DNA of 64,000 bases, taken from the NCBI GenBank assembly GCA_016858145.1, contig JAEHOE010000136.1, positions 1-64,000 of the forward strand. Direction: 5' to 3'. The notes beneath the pieces are model-generated. The model worked only from the letters and a program-made list of their open reading frames with translations. It did no database searches and was not told where the DNA came from. The position numbers and the translations under genes are program-made. Shown here piece after piece: positions 25,906 through 36,940 of this stretch. Numbering within the stretch: the first letter of the stretch is position 1; every line of letters starts with the position of its first letter. This DNA is from Edaphochlamys debaryana (taxonomy: Eukaryota; Chlorophyta; Chlorophyceae; Chlamydomonadales).

Positions 25906-28900
25906 ATGTCGGGCACGATGGGTGATTCCACCCGGGCCCGCCTTGCCGGCGCGGTCAGGGCAGCCAACGCGGGCCCCGGTGGCGATCGCGCCCAAGGCAA
26001 CTACTACGGAGGCTATGGAGGGGGCCTGGGCGGCACGTGGGGGAAGGCTGCAACCAACCGTGGTGGGGATCCCCGAGCAGCAGCAGCCGACGGCGGCGGT
26101 GGCGGTGGTGGGGGCGGTGGCGGTGGTGGAGGCTTCGGTGGAGGCCCCATGCGGCAAGTACTTCTGCAGTGCGCCCTGGGTCACAGTCGGCAGGGCAGGG
26201 CTCTTGTGTTGCCCTGTGAGGGAGCTGAAGCGACTCTGTACCCGCTGCCTGTCAGCCATCCATCTCGCTACCTCCGCTGACCGCCCCTTCCACGACCTCC
26301 TTGCAGGCCTGCCTCCGCCGGCCGTGTCCGTCCTCCATCCACCGGTGGCGGCGGTGGCGCTGGCGCAACGGGCAGTCCGGGGCCGGGGGGCGGGGGCGCA
26401 GGCGCTCATGGCATGCGAGACAAGATCCGGGCGGCCTCGGGCGGTGCCAGGAACGCGTGGGACGACCTGCCTAAGAAGGACCTTCCCAAGGCGCCGCCCT
26501 TCGGCACACACAGTAAGGCTCCGCGCGCGTGGGTTAGCGCCGCACAGCTGATGCTGGGGAAGACGGGCGGCACACCGCTCGAGCCAGCCCCCTGCACCTG
26601 AACCGCCCCTCCTCCCTCCCCTACCCACTCGACCCACTTTGGGCTGTAGCCAAGCAGATCAAGCCCTACTCCGCCACGACGGGTCTGGCGGGGGGCAAGA
26701 CCACACGCCCATTGGCGGGTATCGCAATGGATCTCAAGGCCCCCGGCTATGGAGCCATGGAGGCGGTTGGCGGCGGCCTATCCACCCGCCGTACCGCCCA
26801 GAATCTGGCGGGCGGCGGCGGCGGGGGTGGCGGTGGAGGTGGCGGCGGCGGCGGCGCGTGGGGCAGCCCCGGCGGCATGGCGGGTGGCAGGAAGAGCGGC
26901 GGTCTGGTGTCGTACAACACGGGTCCCGTGCCCATGGGACGAGCGGCGCTGGCCGAGCAGATGCAGTCCATGCTGGAGCGGCCCATGGCGGAGATGAGCG
27001 TTAGGTACGGCACGGTGTACGGCAGATAACGTGTACGTTCAACTGCTAGCGCAACGGGAACGCACCAAGCGGGGCTTTGTGGATGGACAAGGGCGCCGAG
27101 GAAAGCTTCTGCGAGGGGCAGCAGGCGGGGCAGTTCGGAGGTCTCTCGAGCAGCGCTCCACCATACCTACCCTTAGCCCCGCCTCCCTCCCGACCCCCTG
27201 CCGACCCCCTTGCCCCTCATCCCTCCACACAGCGGCGCCGAGGGCCCCGAGCTTACCGAGGCCGGTCTGGCCACTCTGGAGGACAACATCCGGGACGCCC
27301 TGCGCGCCCGGCGCACCGTGTACGAGGACAGCAAGAGCCTGCTGCTCAAGATGTTCAAGTGGGGGAGGGGGGAGCGTGGGATGGGTTCGGGGGGCCGTGC
27401 GGTGGGATGTCATGGGGGCAATACTGGGAGCCAACGATGGGTGGAGCATACGCATGCGGGCGGGGCGGGGCGTGTGCCTGAGGCGTCGTGCGCGGTTGTG
27501 GCGCGGATTCGGGTAGGGCGTGTGCAACAGAGGGTGCAGAGGGCATGGGGCGCTTACTGGTCCGGTCCTCAACCTCCTCTCCCACCCCCCTCGCCCCAGG
27601 GCGGTGGATGACGGCAGCGGCGACGTGTCGTGGGATGAGTTCTGTGCCATCTGCGCACAGCTCAACATCGAGTGCTCCATCCCCGCAGCGCAGGTACGGC
27701 TATGTCACCCTACCCCGCGTCCCCTCACGCCTGGTCCCAGCTCCTCTTGCCTCTATCGGGCGGCTGTCGCTTCGAAAGCCACCACTGAGTGTATTCCCGT
27801 CAAAGCGCTTGACGTGTGCTACCTGTCCTCGCAGCGGCTGTTTGAGCGCTTCGGCTTCAAGGACCGCCTGCCGTACAACCGCTTCGCGCACGTGCTGCTG
27901 ACTCAGCCCAGCAGGCAGCTGGCGGAGGAGATGCCAAGTGAGGCTGGGGGCCGATCGCTTGCGAACCTTGGTTCTAGGATACGGCCCGGACTAGCCTGCC
28001 CTCTGGCGGCCTACGGCTGAGGCGCTGGCAGCCGGGATGGTGTGCACGCTTGATGTGCCGTGTTGGCAAGTCTGCGCCTAACCTGCGCGTCGCCCTGTGT
28101 AAATCTGTGGCCAGGCCGCGCGGGTCCCTTCAAGGACGTTATGACAGCCAACTTCCACGGCAAGATCAAGGACAAGAAGTGCCGCAAGCCCCTCTACACG
28201 CCCACCAACTGGGACCCCCAGGTGCGCGCGAAAAGAGCGGCGTGCATGTGGCCTCACTTGACGGGCCCGCTGCTCTGCTCCAGTCCTACCTCACCCGCTT
28301 TACCCCACCCGTAACCGCCAACCGCCAACCGTGCAGGTGGACGCCGTCCGCTCATCCGAGCTGCCCAACACCCGCCTGGTGCTGCAGTTCGTGTACGGCT
28401 ACAACGGTACGGTACGGTTGCAGAAAGCACTGTTTCGGCATCCGCGCATCGCCACGCTATATCCATGCTTAATCCAACCGCTTTGGGACTCGGCCTTGCC
28501 CCCGCGCCCACCCTACCCCAGGCAAGGACGCGACCAGTCAGAACCTCTTCTACAACGCCAACGGCCAGGTGGGACCGGGGGCACGGTTGCGCTGCTGGGA
28601 ACGGCAGCAGCCCCCCCCTCACACCATCTCCCCGAACAAACATCCGCATCCCTTCCACCGCCTCCATCTGTGCCATCCTCCCCGTCATCCCTTCCCTCCG
28701 CTTGCCCTCGACCCCAGGTGGTCTACTTTGTCGCGGGTGTGGCAGTGGTGTACACGCGGCGGGGTGGCAGCGCCGGCAGCGCGGCGGCCTCGGTGGGGCA
28801 CGCGCAGCACTTCTTCCTGGGCCACACCGGTGCGTGCCGTTTCAACAGGCGGGCGCTCTGCAGCCTCCGGTCTGTGTTGCGGCCGCGTATTGTGTGTCTC

Positions 28901-31900
28901 AGTGCCTCGACTCCTCCTGCACCTCCAGCCAGGCGGTGTGATCCCTCACGACTCAAACGCTTTCCACCCGTCACCCCTTTCCTGCCGCCCTCCCCTCCCC
29001 TCTCCTCCCCCGTCGGCCCCAGACGACATCAAGGCCCTAGCCATGTGCCCCGCCGAGGTGGACCTGCACGGAAAGAAGTTCCCCGCACGCACCATCTTCG
29101 CGACCGGCCAGGTGAGCCAGCACCGCCGCCTGTGGGCCCTCGCCAGAGGCCACCTCCCTCCTTCTCCACGGCCAAGGCCATGGCTTGCACGTGCCCTGCT
29201 GTTGAGCGCCGAGCAAGCCTTGCATGGCGTTGTCATTTGCAATGCTCGCTCTTTCCACGCCCTCAACAACAGCTGTCTTCCGTGTGCCGCGATTGCGCCG
29301 CCAGGTCTCTAGCCACGAGGAGGGGCCCTACATCTGCGTGTGGGACTCGCGCGTGGGCAGCCAGCAGGGCGAGCCGCAGCTGGTGAGGCGCCTGAGGGAG
29401 GGGGACAGGTTGTAACACAGCTGCCGGCCCCAGCTCAAAGCAACGCCTTATGAGGCCCCTGCTGTCGCGCCAGGCTCGTGCACGCACTTCTTTGCTGCCT
29501 CCTCTCTCGCCCCCACCCGTCGCACCCTCTCCCTTGAACCCCCACCCCCTCTCCCCACCCCCAGGTCCGGCTCAACTTCGACAAGACCGACCGCGGCTTC
29601 TGCGCCATGGGCTTCTCCCCCGACGGAGTCTTCCTGGCGGCCGTGGCCATGGACAACGCCCACACCGTGTACGTGTACGACTGGCGCCGCAGCAAGCAGG
29701 ACGGCAGCGGCAGGGGGCAGATGGGGGACCCGCCGCAGGTGGGGAGGGGTCGGGGGTGCAGTGGGGAAGGGGCTGGGGGTGTGGGCGCGGGGTGGGGTGG
29801 GGTGGGTGGACGCGAGGTGGCAGTGTGGGAGGGGGGCGGTTGGAGGTGGCAAGGGTGCGGCTGGCGGCTGCGAGTGCGCCTGGCCGCGAACATCGCCCTC
29901 CCGCTGCTTAGCAGACGGGTTTCCACCGCTTTCCTGACGTGAAGCACCATTCCGGCAAATGGTCCGCGCCCCGCGCAGGTGTACGGCGTGGAGTGGAACC
30001 CGCACGCGGGCCGCAACCCGGCCGTGCAGCACGCCTTCCTGACGTTTGGCAAGAAGCACATCAAGATGTGGACCCGGGAGACCGGCACCTGGGCGCCCAA
30101 GGCAAGCCCCTAGGGGTTGGGGTGCAGTGGAACCCCGGTGCACACCGCACAACCCACACGCATGACCACGCCCGCCATACGGGCATGACCACGCGTGCGC
30201 GACGCACCGTCGGATGCCTTGTATCTTCGCCAGGTCGCGCATCCTGTGCCACTGCGCATCCCGACCTCTTCCCTCACCCCTCTCCTCTGACCCTTACTCA
30301 CCCCTTATTCCCCCAAGCCCTAAGCCACTGCGCATCCCGACCTCCTCCCTAACCCCTTCTTCCCCCTTCATCCTTCTCCCCGCCCAGGTCTTCAACACGG
30401 GCCTCCCCAACCCCTTCATCCTCTTCTCCCCCTCCCCCCCTTCAAGACGCCCAAACAAAACCCTCCCCCCTCGCCCAACCTCCCCCCCCCCCAGGTCCTC
30501 AACACGGGCCTCCCCAACCCCTTCATCCCAACCCCTTCATCCTCCTTCATTTTCGCCCAACCTCCCCCCACCCCAGGTCCTCAACACGGGCCGCCTGGCC
30601 ATGCAGAACGTGCACAGCGCCGCCTGGCTGCCGCCGCGCACCGAGGGCAGCGCCGAGTGCCTGGTGGTGGCGGGCATGGGCGACGGCCAGATCTACGTGT
30701 TCCGGGTGAGCCTGGCGTGAGATTGGGTGTGGTTGTGGGTGAGGGGGCAGACACAGGGTGCGGGCATGCGCACTGTCGCGGCTTGACCCCGCGTTCGGCC
30801 TTGAAGCGTGTCGAGCTGTGGATGGCCCTGGGTCGACCGCCGCCTCCGTGCCGGCCCCCCCCCCCCCGGCCCCTACCTGCAGGGTACCGTGGCGGTGAAG
30901 GCCATCGCGGCGCACGCGAAGGGACCGCAGGCCATCCAGGTAGGCGGCATGGGCTCAGGAGTCAAAGCTGGGAGAGGGGCTCCAGGGCTCCACCTGCAGG
31001 GCGCAGCAGGAGAGGCACGGTGTGGGGATGGCGGCATAGTAGGAACACAGGCATCCACAGGCTGTGCCGTAGCAGCGTGGGGATGCCTGTGTTCCTACTA
31101 TGCCGCTGACCCCACACCGTGTCTCTCCCGCCGCTCCTCTGTGCCCCTTCCCCGCCATCCCCACCCGCCCCTCCCCACTCCAGTCTACCCCTCTCCCCCT
31201 CTCCACGCACCCATCCCCACGCACCCCTCCCCACTCCCCCTTCCCCCCACTCCACCCCCACCCCCCCAGCCCGACGGCCACGTGGCCTACACGGGCCTGC
31301 GGGGCATGCGGCTGGCGGAGCTGCGCAACCCCGACACAGGGGTCATCGAGAAGCGGGTGCTCTACACGGGTGGGCGCGGGGCGGGCGTGTGCGCGTGCGG
31401 ACAGGCGTGCGTGCGTCGGGGTCCGGGGTCCGCGGTTGCCATCCGCATGCTGCCGATCCCTAGCGGGCAGGGCTGCCGCCATGCTTACATGCTTCGGCCC
31501 CCGCTGACTCCAGGCGGAGCCGACAGCACCATCCTGCGGTGGGACGTCAGCGACGGCCAGGTGGGTAGTTACTGGCCGGCATGGGGCCGGCATGGTAATG
31601 GGCACATGGGGCCGGCATGGGGCTGGTCGCGCAGGCACAGTGTGTGCACACGTTTTCCATGTGCGCGTGCGGCATTGCGCGTGCGGCATTGCATCAACCA
31701 TCAAACCCGTGCACCTCAAGGGAAAAGCCTCAATTGGCGCCGGTGCGATCCCGCTCAGCAACAAGCACCTCCCATCAACCCCTTCTCGCTGGGCGCCCCC
31801 CCCCCCCCTACACTCCCTCTCCTCCCCCTCCCCCAGCTGGCCGAGGGCCGCTTCGCGGGCGGGCCCCTGGTGGTGCGCTCCGCGCTGCCCGACCGCGGCC

Positions 31901-34900
31901 ACTGCATTCGGTCGCTGGACTTCGACCCGGGGCGGGGGGTGCTGCTGGTGGGCACCAACCAGTGCGACGTCATGGAGGTGGCGGAGGGCATGCAGGTGGG
32001 GGCCGTTGGGTGGGATGGGGGGGCAGGGGGGGATTGGCATGCAGGTGGGGGGGCGAGAGGATGGGAGGGCAGGGGGGATGGGCATGCAGGTGGGGGCCGT
32101 CTGGGGGGCCAGGGGGAGAGGTGGGGGGTGGGCGGCTGGCGCAGTGGCGTAGGGCATGCAGGTGGGGGCCGTCTGGTGGATGGGAGGACGGGGGCGGGAG
32201 GGGTGGGGGTTGCATTCAGCGAGGTTGGCTGCAGGAATGCAGCATGCAGGTGGGAGCAATGCCTCACTTTGGGCCTGAGCGCGGGTAGCTTCAGGACTCC
32301 TGGGCTGGACGCCCCGCCCCATCCTCACCCCCGCGCCCGCCCCCGCCCGTGCCCCCTCAACCCTGGCCCCCGCAGGATGTGCTGGTGTTCGGGCACTGCG
32401 ACGACGTGTGGTGCGTGGCCTTCCACCCCACGCTGCCGCAACGGGCCGCCACAGCGTCGGAGAAGGTGGGGCGGAGGCGGGAGGCGGAGGTGGAGGCGGA
32501 AGGAGCGGGCGGGGGGTTGCGCAGCCTCCCAGGGCCTCACATGGCTTCCTTCCTTGCGCCATGGTCCACACTCTGCGCCGCCGCCACTTGCTCACAGACC
32601 ACAAAGCACTTTCAAGCACTCGCACTGTCATTACATGCGTGAGGGTGTATCAGCTGGCGGCCTGCGTCCCGTCTCTGCAAGGGCGAGCCAGGTGCCTGCG
32701 CGCCACTCGCCACTATCCAGTCACCTTGGACACCCAGCTGCCACCCCCCACCCTGACTCCACCCACGTGTCGTACCTGTGGAACGAGGCCACCCACCGTC
32801 CTTGCGCCATTTCCCACTCCACGCTACCCCTTGCTCACAGGACACAGACTAGAGTGGCACTAACACTGGCATTAGCACTAGCACTAGCACTAGCAATTTT
32901 GTCAAACACCTGTCAACCCTGCACCCCTCTGCACCCCCAGGTGGTGTACCTGTGGGACGTGGCGACCCGCACCCTGGACCGCTCGGCCGTGGTGGGCTTT
33001 GCGGCGCGGGCGGTGGCCTTCTCCACTCGGGCGCTGGAGCCGGACGGCGCCACGCACCACATCGCCGTGGGGGGAGCCAAGGGGGACATCCTGGTGGGTG
33101 GAGCGTTGGCGGGGGCGGGGCGCGGCGGGTGGACGGCCCAGCACTTCAGCCGCGTTTGCTGCCCGCAGTCCGCATGTGCCCTTCGCCACCTCATAGGCAT
33201 CCCGTAAAGAGCAGCGCCGCGCTGTACTGAGTACGCCTCAGTGCTCCAAACCCGCCCTCGCCCCCATCCCTCCTGCCCCCCCCCCAGATCCTTCTCGAGT
33301 CCACGCTGCAGCCCGTGCACAAGGCCAAGGACAGTCGCGAGGGCGTCACTGACATCAAGTACTCCCCCGACTGCCGCCACATGGCGGCGGCCACGGCGGG
33401 TGGGCGGGGCGTGGCGCGTGTGCATGCGGGGGCGGCCGCGGCATGTTGTAGCGGCGGTCTGCCGAGGTGGCGCATTTTGCGTTACCCACGCCCCAACCCG
33501 TTTGCAGCTCTGCCTCCTCCCCATCCCTGCTACATGTCCGCCCACCTCCCACGCCGCATGTGATAGCGGTAGCCGTACACCCCTACGCCTTCTGCCCACC
33601 CGCTGACCCCCCACTCGTCACCCCATCCCCCCCCCCCCCCCAACCCCCAGACACGTGGATCGACATCTACTCCGTAACAAAGGGCTACCAGAGGGTGCAG
33701 CGCTGCACCGGACACAGGTGCGTGGGGCTGGGCGCTAGGGCCGGGGCTGCCCTGTCCTATCCTGGCCTAGGAGGCCGTGCGACGACGAGCCGGGCCCGGG
33801 GCCGAGAACAAGCCGCCCTGCCATACACACGATGCGTCAACTCACCCTTCGACCTTCGACGCCCCGCCCCCTTTCCCGCATGCTGCAGCTCCACCATTCG
33901 CGGCATCGACTGGAGCACCGACTCCTCCATCCTGCAGAGCGACTCGGCCGACATGGAGTTGCTGGTGTGGAACGCACGCACCGGTGAGTGGGGGCCGGGA
34001 GAGCGGGGTGTGCGACCTAGGACGCGGAAGGGAGTACGGGCGAGGGGCAAGTCTGGGCAAGCTGGGGAGCGGCGGGGCGGCACGGGCGAGCGGGGCTCAG
34101 CAGAAAGGGCTCGCGGAAAGCTGCTGCCAGGCTGCAAGCGAGGGCAGTGCTGGCCTTAGGTTTGAAGGGCGCCTGGTCCTGCTTGGCCAACGCTGTCGCT
34201 GACAGCGGTTCTCCGCTGCTCGCCCACAGGCAAGCAGATCCCCATTCCCTCGCGGGACGTGCAGTTCGCCACGTACACCCTGAGGCTGGTGCGCAGGGGG
34301 GGGGGCATAGGGGCCGGGGTATGGGGGCCGAGACACGGACTTCAGCAGCTCAATGGCCGGCCGGCCGGTGGCTCTGCTTCCAATGGGCCGCTACTGCAAC
34401 GAAGGGCGCGGGGGGCAGAGGGGCCGACACACGGACATCAGCAGCATTAGCTGGCGCGGGGGACTGCAATGTCGGGCCTGGCGGCAGCCTAGATTCCAAT
34501 GCACCCCCACTGCATCCACCGTACCCCTCGCGAGCCAACCCACATCAGCGGCTCCTGCTCCTGCACCCCATGGCTGTCGCTGACCGACCCAAGCAAACCC
34601 ACATCGCCACCTCCTTCTCCTGTCCCCATGGCGATCGGCGGCCTTCACTCTTCGGCGCATCCCCCTCTCATCTCCGCTTGGGCCCTCTCCCATCCCCGTG
34701 CCCCGCCGCTCCACCTCCCAGGGCTTCCACGCGATAGGCATCAACGGTCTTCGCCCCGCCCCCCTCGCCTTCCCTCCATCCTTCGTTGGGTTCTAACCGG
34801 CAATCTACCCTCCGCCTCCCCCCCTACCCCTCCCCTGCCCCCCCGCCAGGGCTTCCCCGTGATGGGCATCTGGCCCGACTTCTCGGACGGCACCGACGTT

Positions 34901-36940
34901 AACGGTGTGTGCCGCTCCAACCGGAGGGGGGACCTGGTGGCCACATGCGACGACGACGGACTGGTCAAGCTGGTGGGGCCGAGGCGGGGTGGGGCCGGAG
35001 GTGTGCGTGACGGGGCCTGCGGAGGGGGGAGCGGGCTTATCCGCCAACGCGTTCTTTTTTCTGCGTCCTGCACGCGTACCAGTAACCGGAGGCCGGGGTG
35101 TGGGGTGCGAGTGGGTCGGGAGGAGGGAGCCGCAACGTTTCCTCGTGAAACATTCGGGGGACATCCTGCTGCAGTGCTGCTACGCTCGGCGAGGGTGGTA
35201 CGCGATGGGCAACAAGGGACGGACAGGGCTTTCCTGTCTGCTCGCTTCCTCTTCCCTTGATCTCTCCATTTCCAACCCACAACCACCCTGCTTTGTCTCG
35301 CTCCTGCGCGCAGTTCAACTGCCCCTGCGTGCTGGACGACGCGCCCCACCGCGCCTACCGCGGCCACTCCTCCCACGTCATGGGGGTGCGCTTCAACTGC
35401 GACGACACAAACCTGGTGAGCGAGGCCGGGGGCCCGGCCGGCGCCCGGAAGCGAGGGCGTGTAGCCTGGCCTGTGCGCGATGCAGCGGTGCCCGGAAGCG
35501 AAAGTCAAGGACAAGTCCTGTTGTTTGCGGGCTGGCTGCCTCTGGCATCTGGCATGCCGGCGCCCGGAAGCGGGGGCGTGCAGCCTGGGTCTGTGCCCTT
35601 GGTGCCCGTAAGCGAAAATGAACGACGCGTCCGGTTTCTCACGGGCTGGCTGCCTTGTGGCCGCAGTCCTGCCTCCCCACGCCTACGCTTCAGCTCATGC
35701 ACCTGCCCCCTTACTCCCATTGCGCCACTCTCGTATCCCAATACCCCCAGCTCTCCGTGGGTGGCTACGACTGGGGCATGTTCCAGTTCGGTGTGATCGA
35801 CCTGGAGGCAGCGCCGCCGCCGCCCGCAGCGCCGCAGAAGGTGTGGGGAGCGCTGGACCCGGAAGGTGAGGGCGTGGCGGGGCAGGGCAGGGCAAGAGCT
35901 GCGCGCATGAGGAACCACAGGACGATTAGAGCCTGTGGGTCCCAAAGCTCTCACTGTTAGACTCTCCCTGAGGGAAGGGATGTCGAGAGACCCAAGCAGC
36001 GTGCGGCGAGACTGTCGAGTCCGCCCTCGCCTTTGACGGATGCATTCTCACCATCGCCGTCCCCGCGACGCCCACAGGAAAAGCGTACGGCTGGACGTAC
36101 ACGCCGTACGACGTGCCGGGCGGCAGCGGGGCGGCGGCGGCCGCAGCAATGGGTCCCTCGCGGACGCCCCCCAGGCCCGGGTCGGCCTACGGAGGGCCCT
36201 CTCGCGAGCCCTCTCAGCCCGGCCTCACCTTTGGGAGCCCCTACGCACCGCCCTCGCGCGACGGCCCGAGCCCGGGCGCGTCGTACGGCGGTGCGTCGTA
36301 CGGCGGCGGCGGGTACGGCAGTGCGAGCCAGGCGGACGAGGACTTCGGCGGGCCGTCACACGAGCCCTCGGCGCCGGGCGGTGCTGGCATGTACGGCACG
36401 CCAGGGGGCGGCGGCGCGCGGCGGCCCTCACGGGATGGCTCCATGGCCGCAAACGCTGCGGGTGGGTACGGCGCTGGGCTGCCGTCCGGAGGCCGTACAC
36501 CATCACGTGAGCCGTCCGGCGCCGGGGGGCCACGTGGGTACGGCAGCCAGGACGGCACGCCCTCGCGGGAGCCGTCAGCGCCGGGAGGCATGGGTGGCGG
36601 CGGCGTGAGGAGGCCGTCGGGTGACGGCTCGGTCCGCGGCGTGGGAGGCGTGCGCGCCGCTTCCCCGGCACCGCTGGAAGACGAACCGTCGCGGCGTTCC
36701 GTGGCTGAGTCAGCAGTCTCGGCGGCAGGCCCCGGCGTGCGCCGCCGTGCAGCCGTGCCGTACGACAGCGCGGCTTTCGGGAGCTCCGTGGCGGGGCACC
36801 CCGCGCCCACGCGCATGTACGGCGTGAGTACGGCAATGGATGACGAGGAGGAGGAGGGCGGGGGCCCGTCGGAGGAGCCCGAGGAGGAGGGGTACGGCGC
36901 GGCGGCACCGGTTGGCGGCTACAGTGAGGAGGAGTTCTAG
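25906..36940 (+). CDS. EMAP-like (EML) HELP/WD40 microtubule-associated protein
   Basis: About 29 exons encode roughly 1,400 residues. The start (ATG 25906, MSGTMGDSTRAR) opens a Gly-rich region with two poly-Gly runs (26088-26136, 26809-26855). An EF-hand-like helical part follows (LTEAGLATLEDNIRDAL; AVDDGSGDVSWDEFCAIC; RLFERFGFKDRLPYNRF). A HELP motif follows (LVLQFVYGYNG; NLFYNANGQVVYFVAGVAVV), then one long WD40 TAPE-type propeller from HAQHFFLGHTDDIKALAMCP to SVGGYDWGMFQFGV. The single last exon (36079-36940) encodes a Gly/Pro/Ser tail with about eight PSR(E/D)xS repeats, an acidic patch, and a C-terminus SEEEF. EML proteins bind microtubules; in algae a ciliary or axonemal role is likely but inferred. 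Two introns (26154, 30102) need GC donors. Continuity between the N-terminal exons and the HELP part is supported by phase (S|GAEGPELTEAG), less by homology. Confidence 0.9.
30385..30615 (+). repeat. Three-copy echo of a 3' splice site plus exon start
   Basis: CAG|GTCYTCAACACGGGCC occurs with CAG at 30385, 30492 and 30574. Only the third continues into the coding exon (NTGRLAMQNVHSAAW). The first two continue into TCCCCAACCCCTTCATCC, shared between them. All three would be valid acceptors for the GC-donor intron that begins at 30102. Confidence 0.9.
31009..31128. other. Long intronic inverted repeat (hairpin; possible miRNA precursor or MITE)
   Basis: The arms 31009-31056 and 31081-31128 are reverse complements over 48 bases with four mismatches, including an uninterrupted 26-bp stem next to the loop (GCGGCATAGTAGGAACACAG...). 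The loop is about 24 bases. It lies in the EML intron between the exons ending at about 30940 and starting at about 31270. On either strand the transcript would fold into one strong hairpin of about 120 nt, the size of algal miRNA precursors; a small inverted-repeat transposon is the alternative. No clear target-site duplication is visible. Confidence 0.8.
31987..32260 (+). repeat. Five-copy echo of an exon end plus 5' splice site
   Basis: GGCATGCAG|GTGGGGG(CC), the end of the EML exon coding VMEVAEGMQ and its donor, occurs at 31987, 32037, 32081 and 32153, with a degenerate AGCATGCAGGTGGGAG at 32241. Spacers of 44-88 bases are G-rich. The first copy is the one continuous with the coding exon. 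Confidence 0.88.
32755..32975 (+). repeat. Degenerate exon-start echo (YLW-D/N-VAT)
   Basis: GTGTCGTACCTGTGGAACGAGGCCACC at 32766 resembles the real EML exon start GTGGTGTACCTGTGGGACGTGGCGACC at 32941 (VVYLWDVATR). It lies in the preceding intron without a strong acceptor. It may be an old duplicate. Confidence 0.5.
34719..34880 (+). repeat. Two-copy echo of a 3' splice site plus exon start
   Basis: CAG|GGCTTCC begins both at 34719 (reading GFHAIGI) and at the real EML exon at 34847 (GFPVMGIWPDF). The upstream copy has diverged by several bases but keeps a good polypyrimidine tract and CAG. Confidence 0.7.
36181..36650 (+). repeat. Coding repeats PSR(E/D)xS in the EML C-terminal tail
   Basis: At least eight degenerate repeats in frame: GPSREPSQPG, PPSRDGPSPG, GPSHEPSAPG, RPSRDGSM, TPSREPSGAG, TPSREPSAPG, RPSGDGSV. 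Spacers are rich in Gly and Tyr (YGG). Ser-Arg-Glu/Asp-x-Ser could be phosphorylated, but that is speculation. Confidence 0.8.

Noticed and set aside
30955..32631. 558-codon minus-strand frame opposite the EML gene
   Set aside because: Shadow of the plus-strand exons and introns; repetitive His/Ala/Pro composition.
30808..33207. 799-codon open frame through EML introns
   Set aside because: The WD40 exons it contains are bounded by good splice sites and the intervening translation is low-complexity intron; the length is a GC-content artefact.
36225..36908. Minus-strand frames opposite the last EML exon
   Set aside because: Antisense to the PSR-repeat coding region; Arg/Pro-rich shadow.
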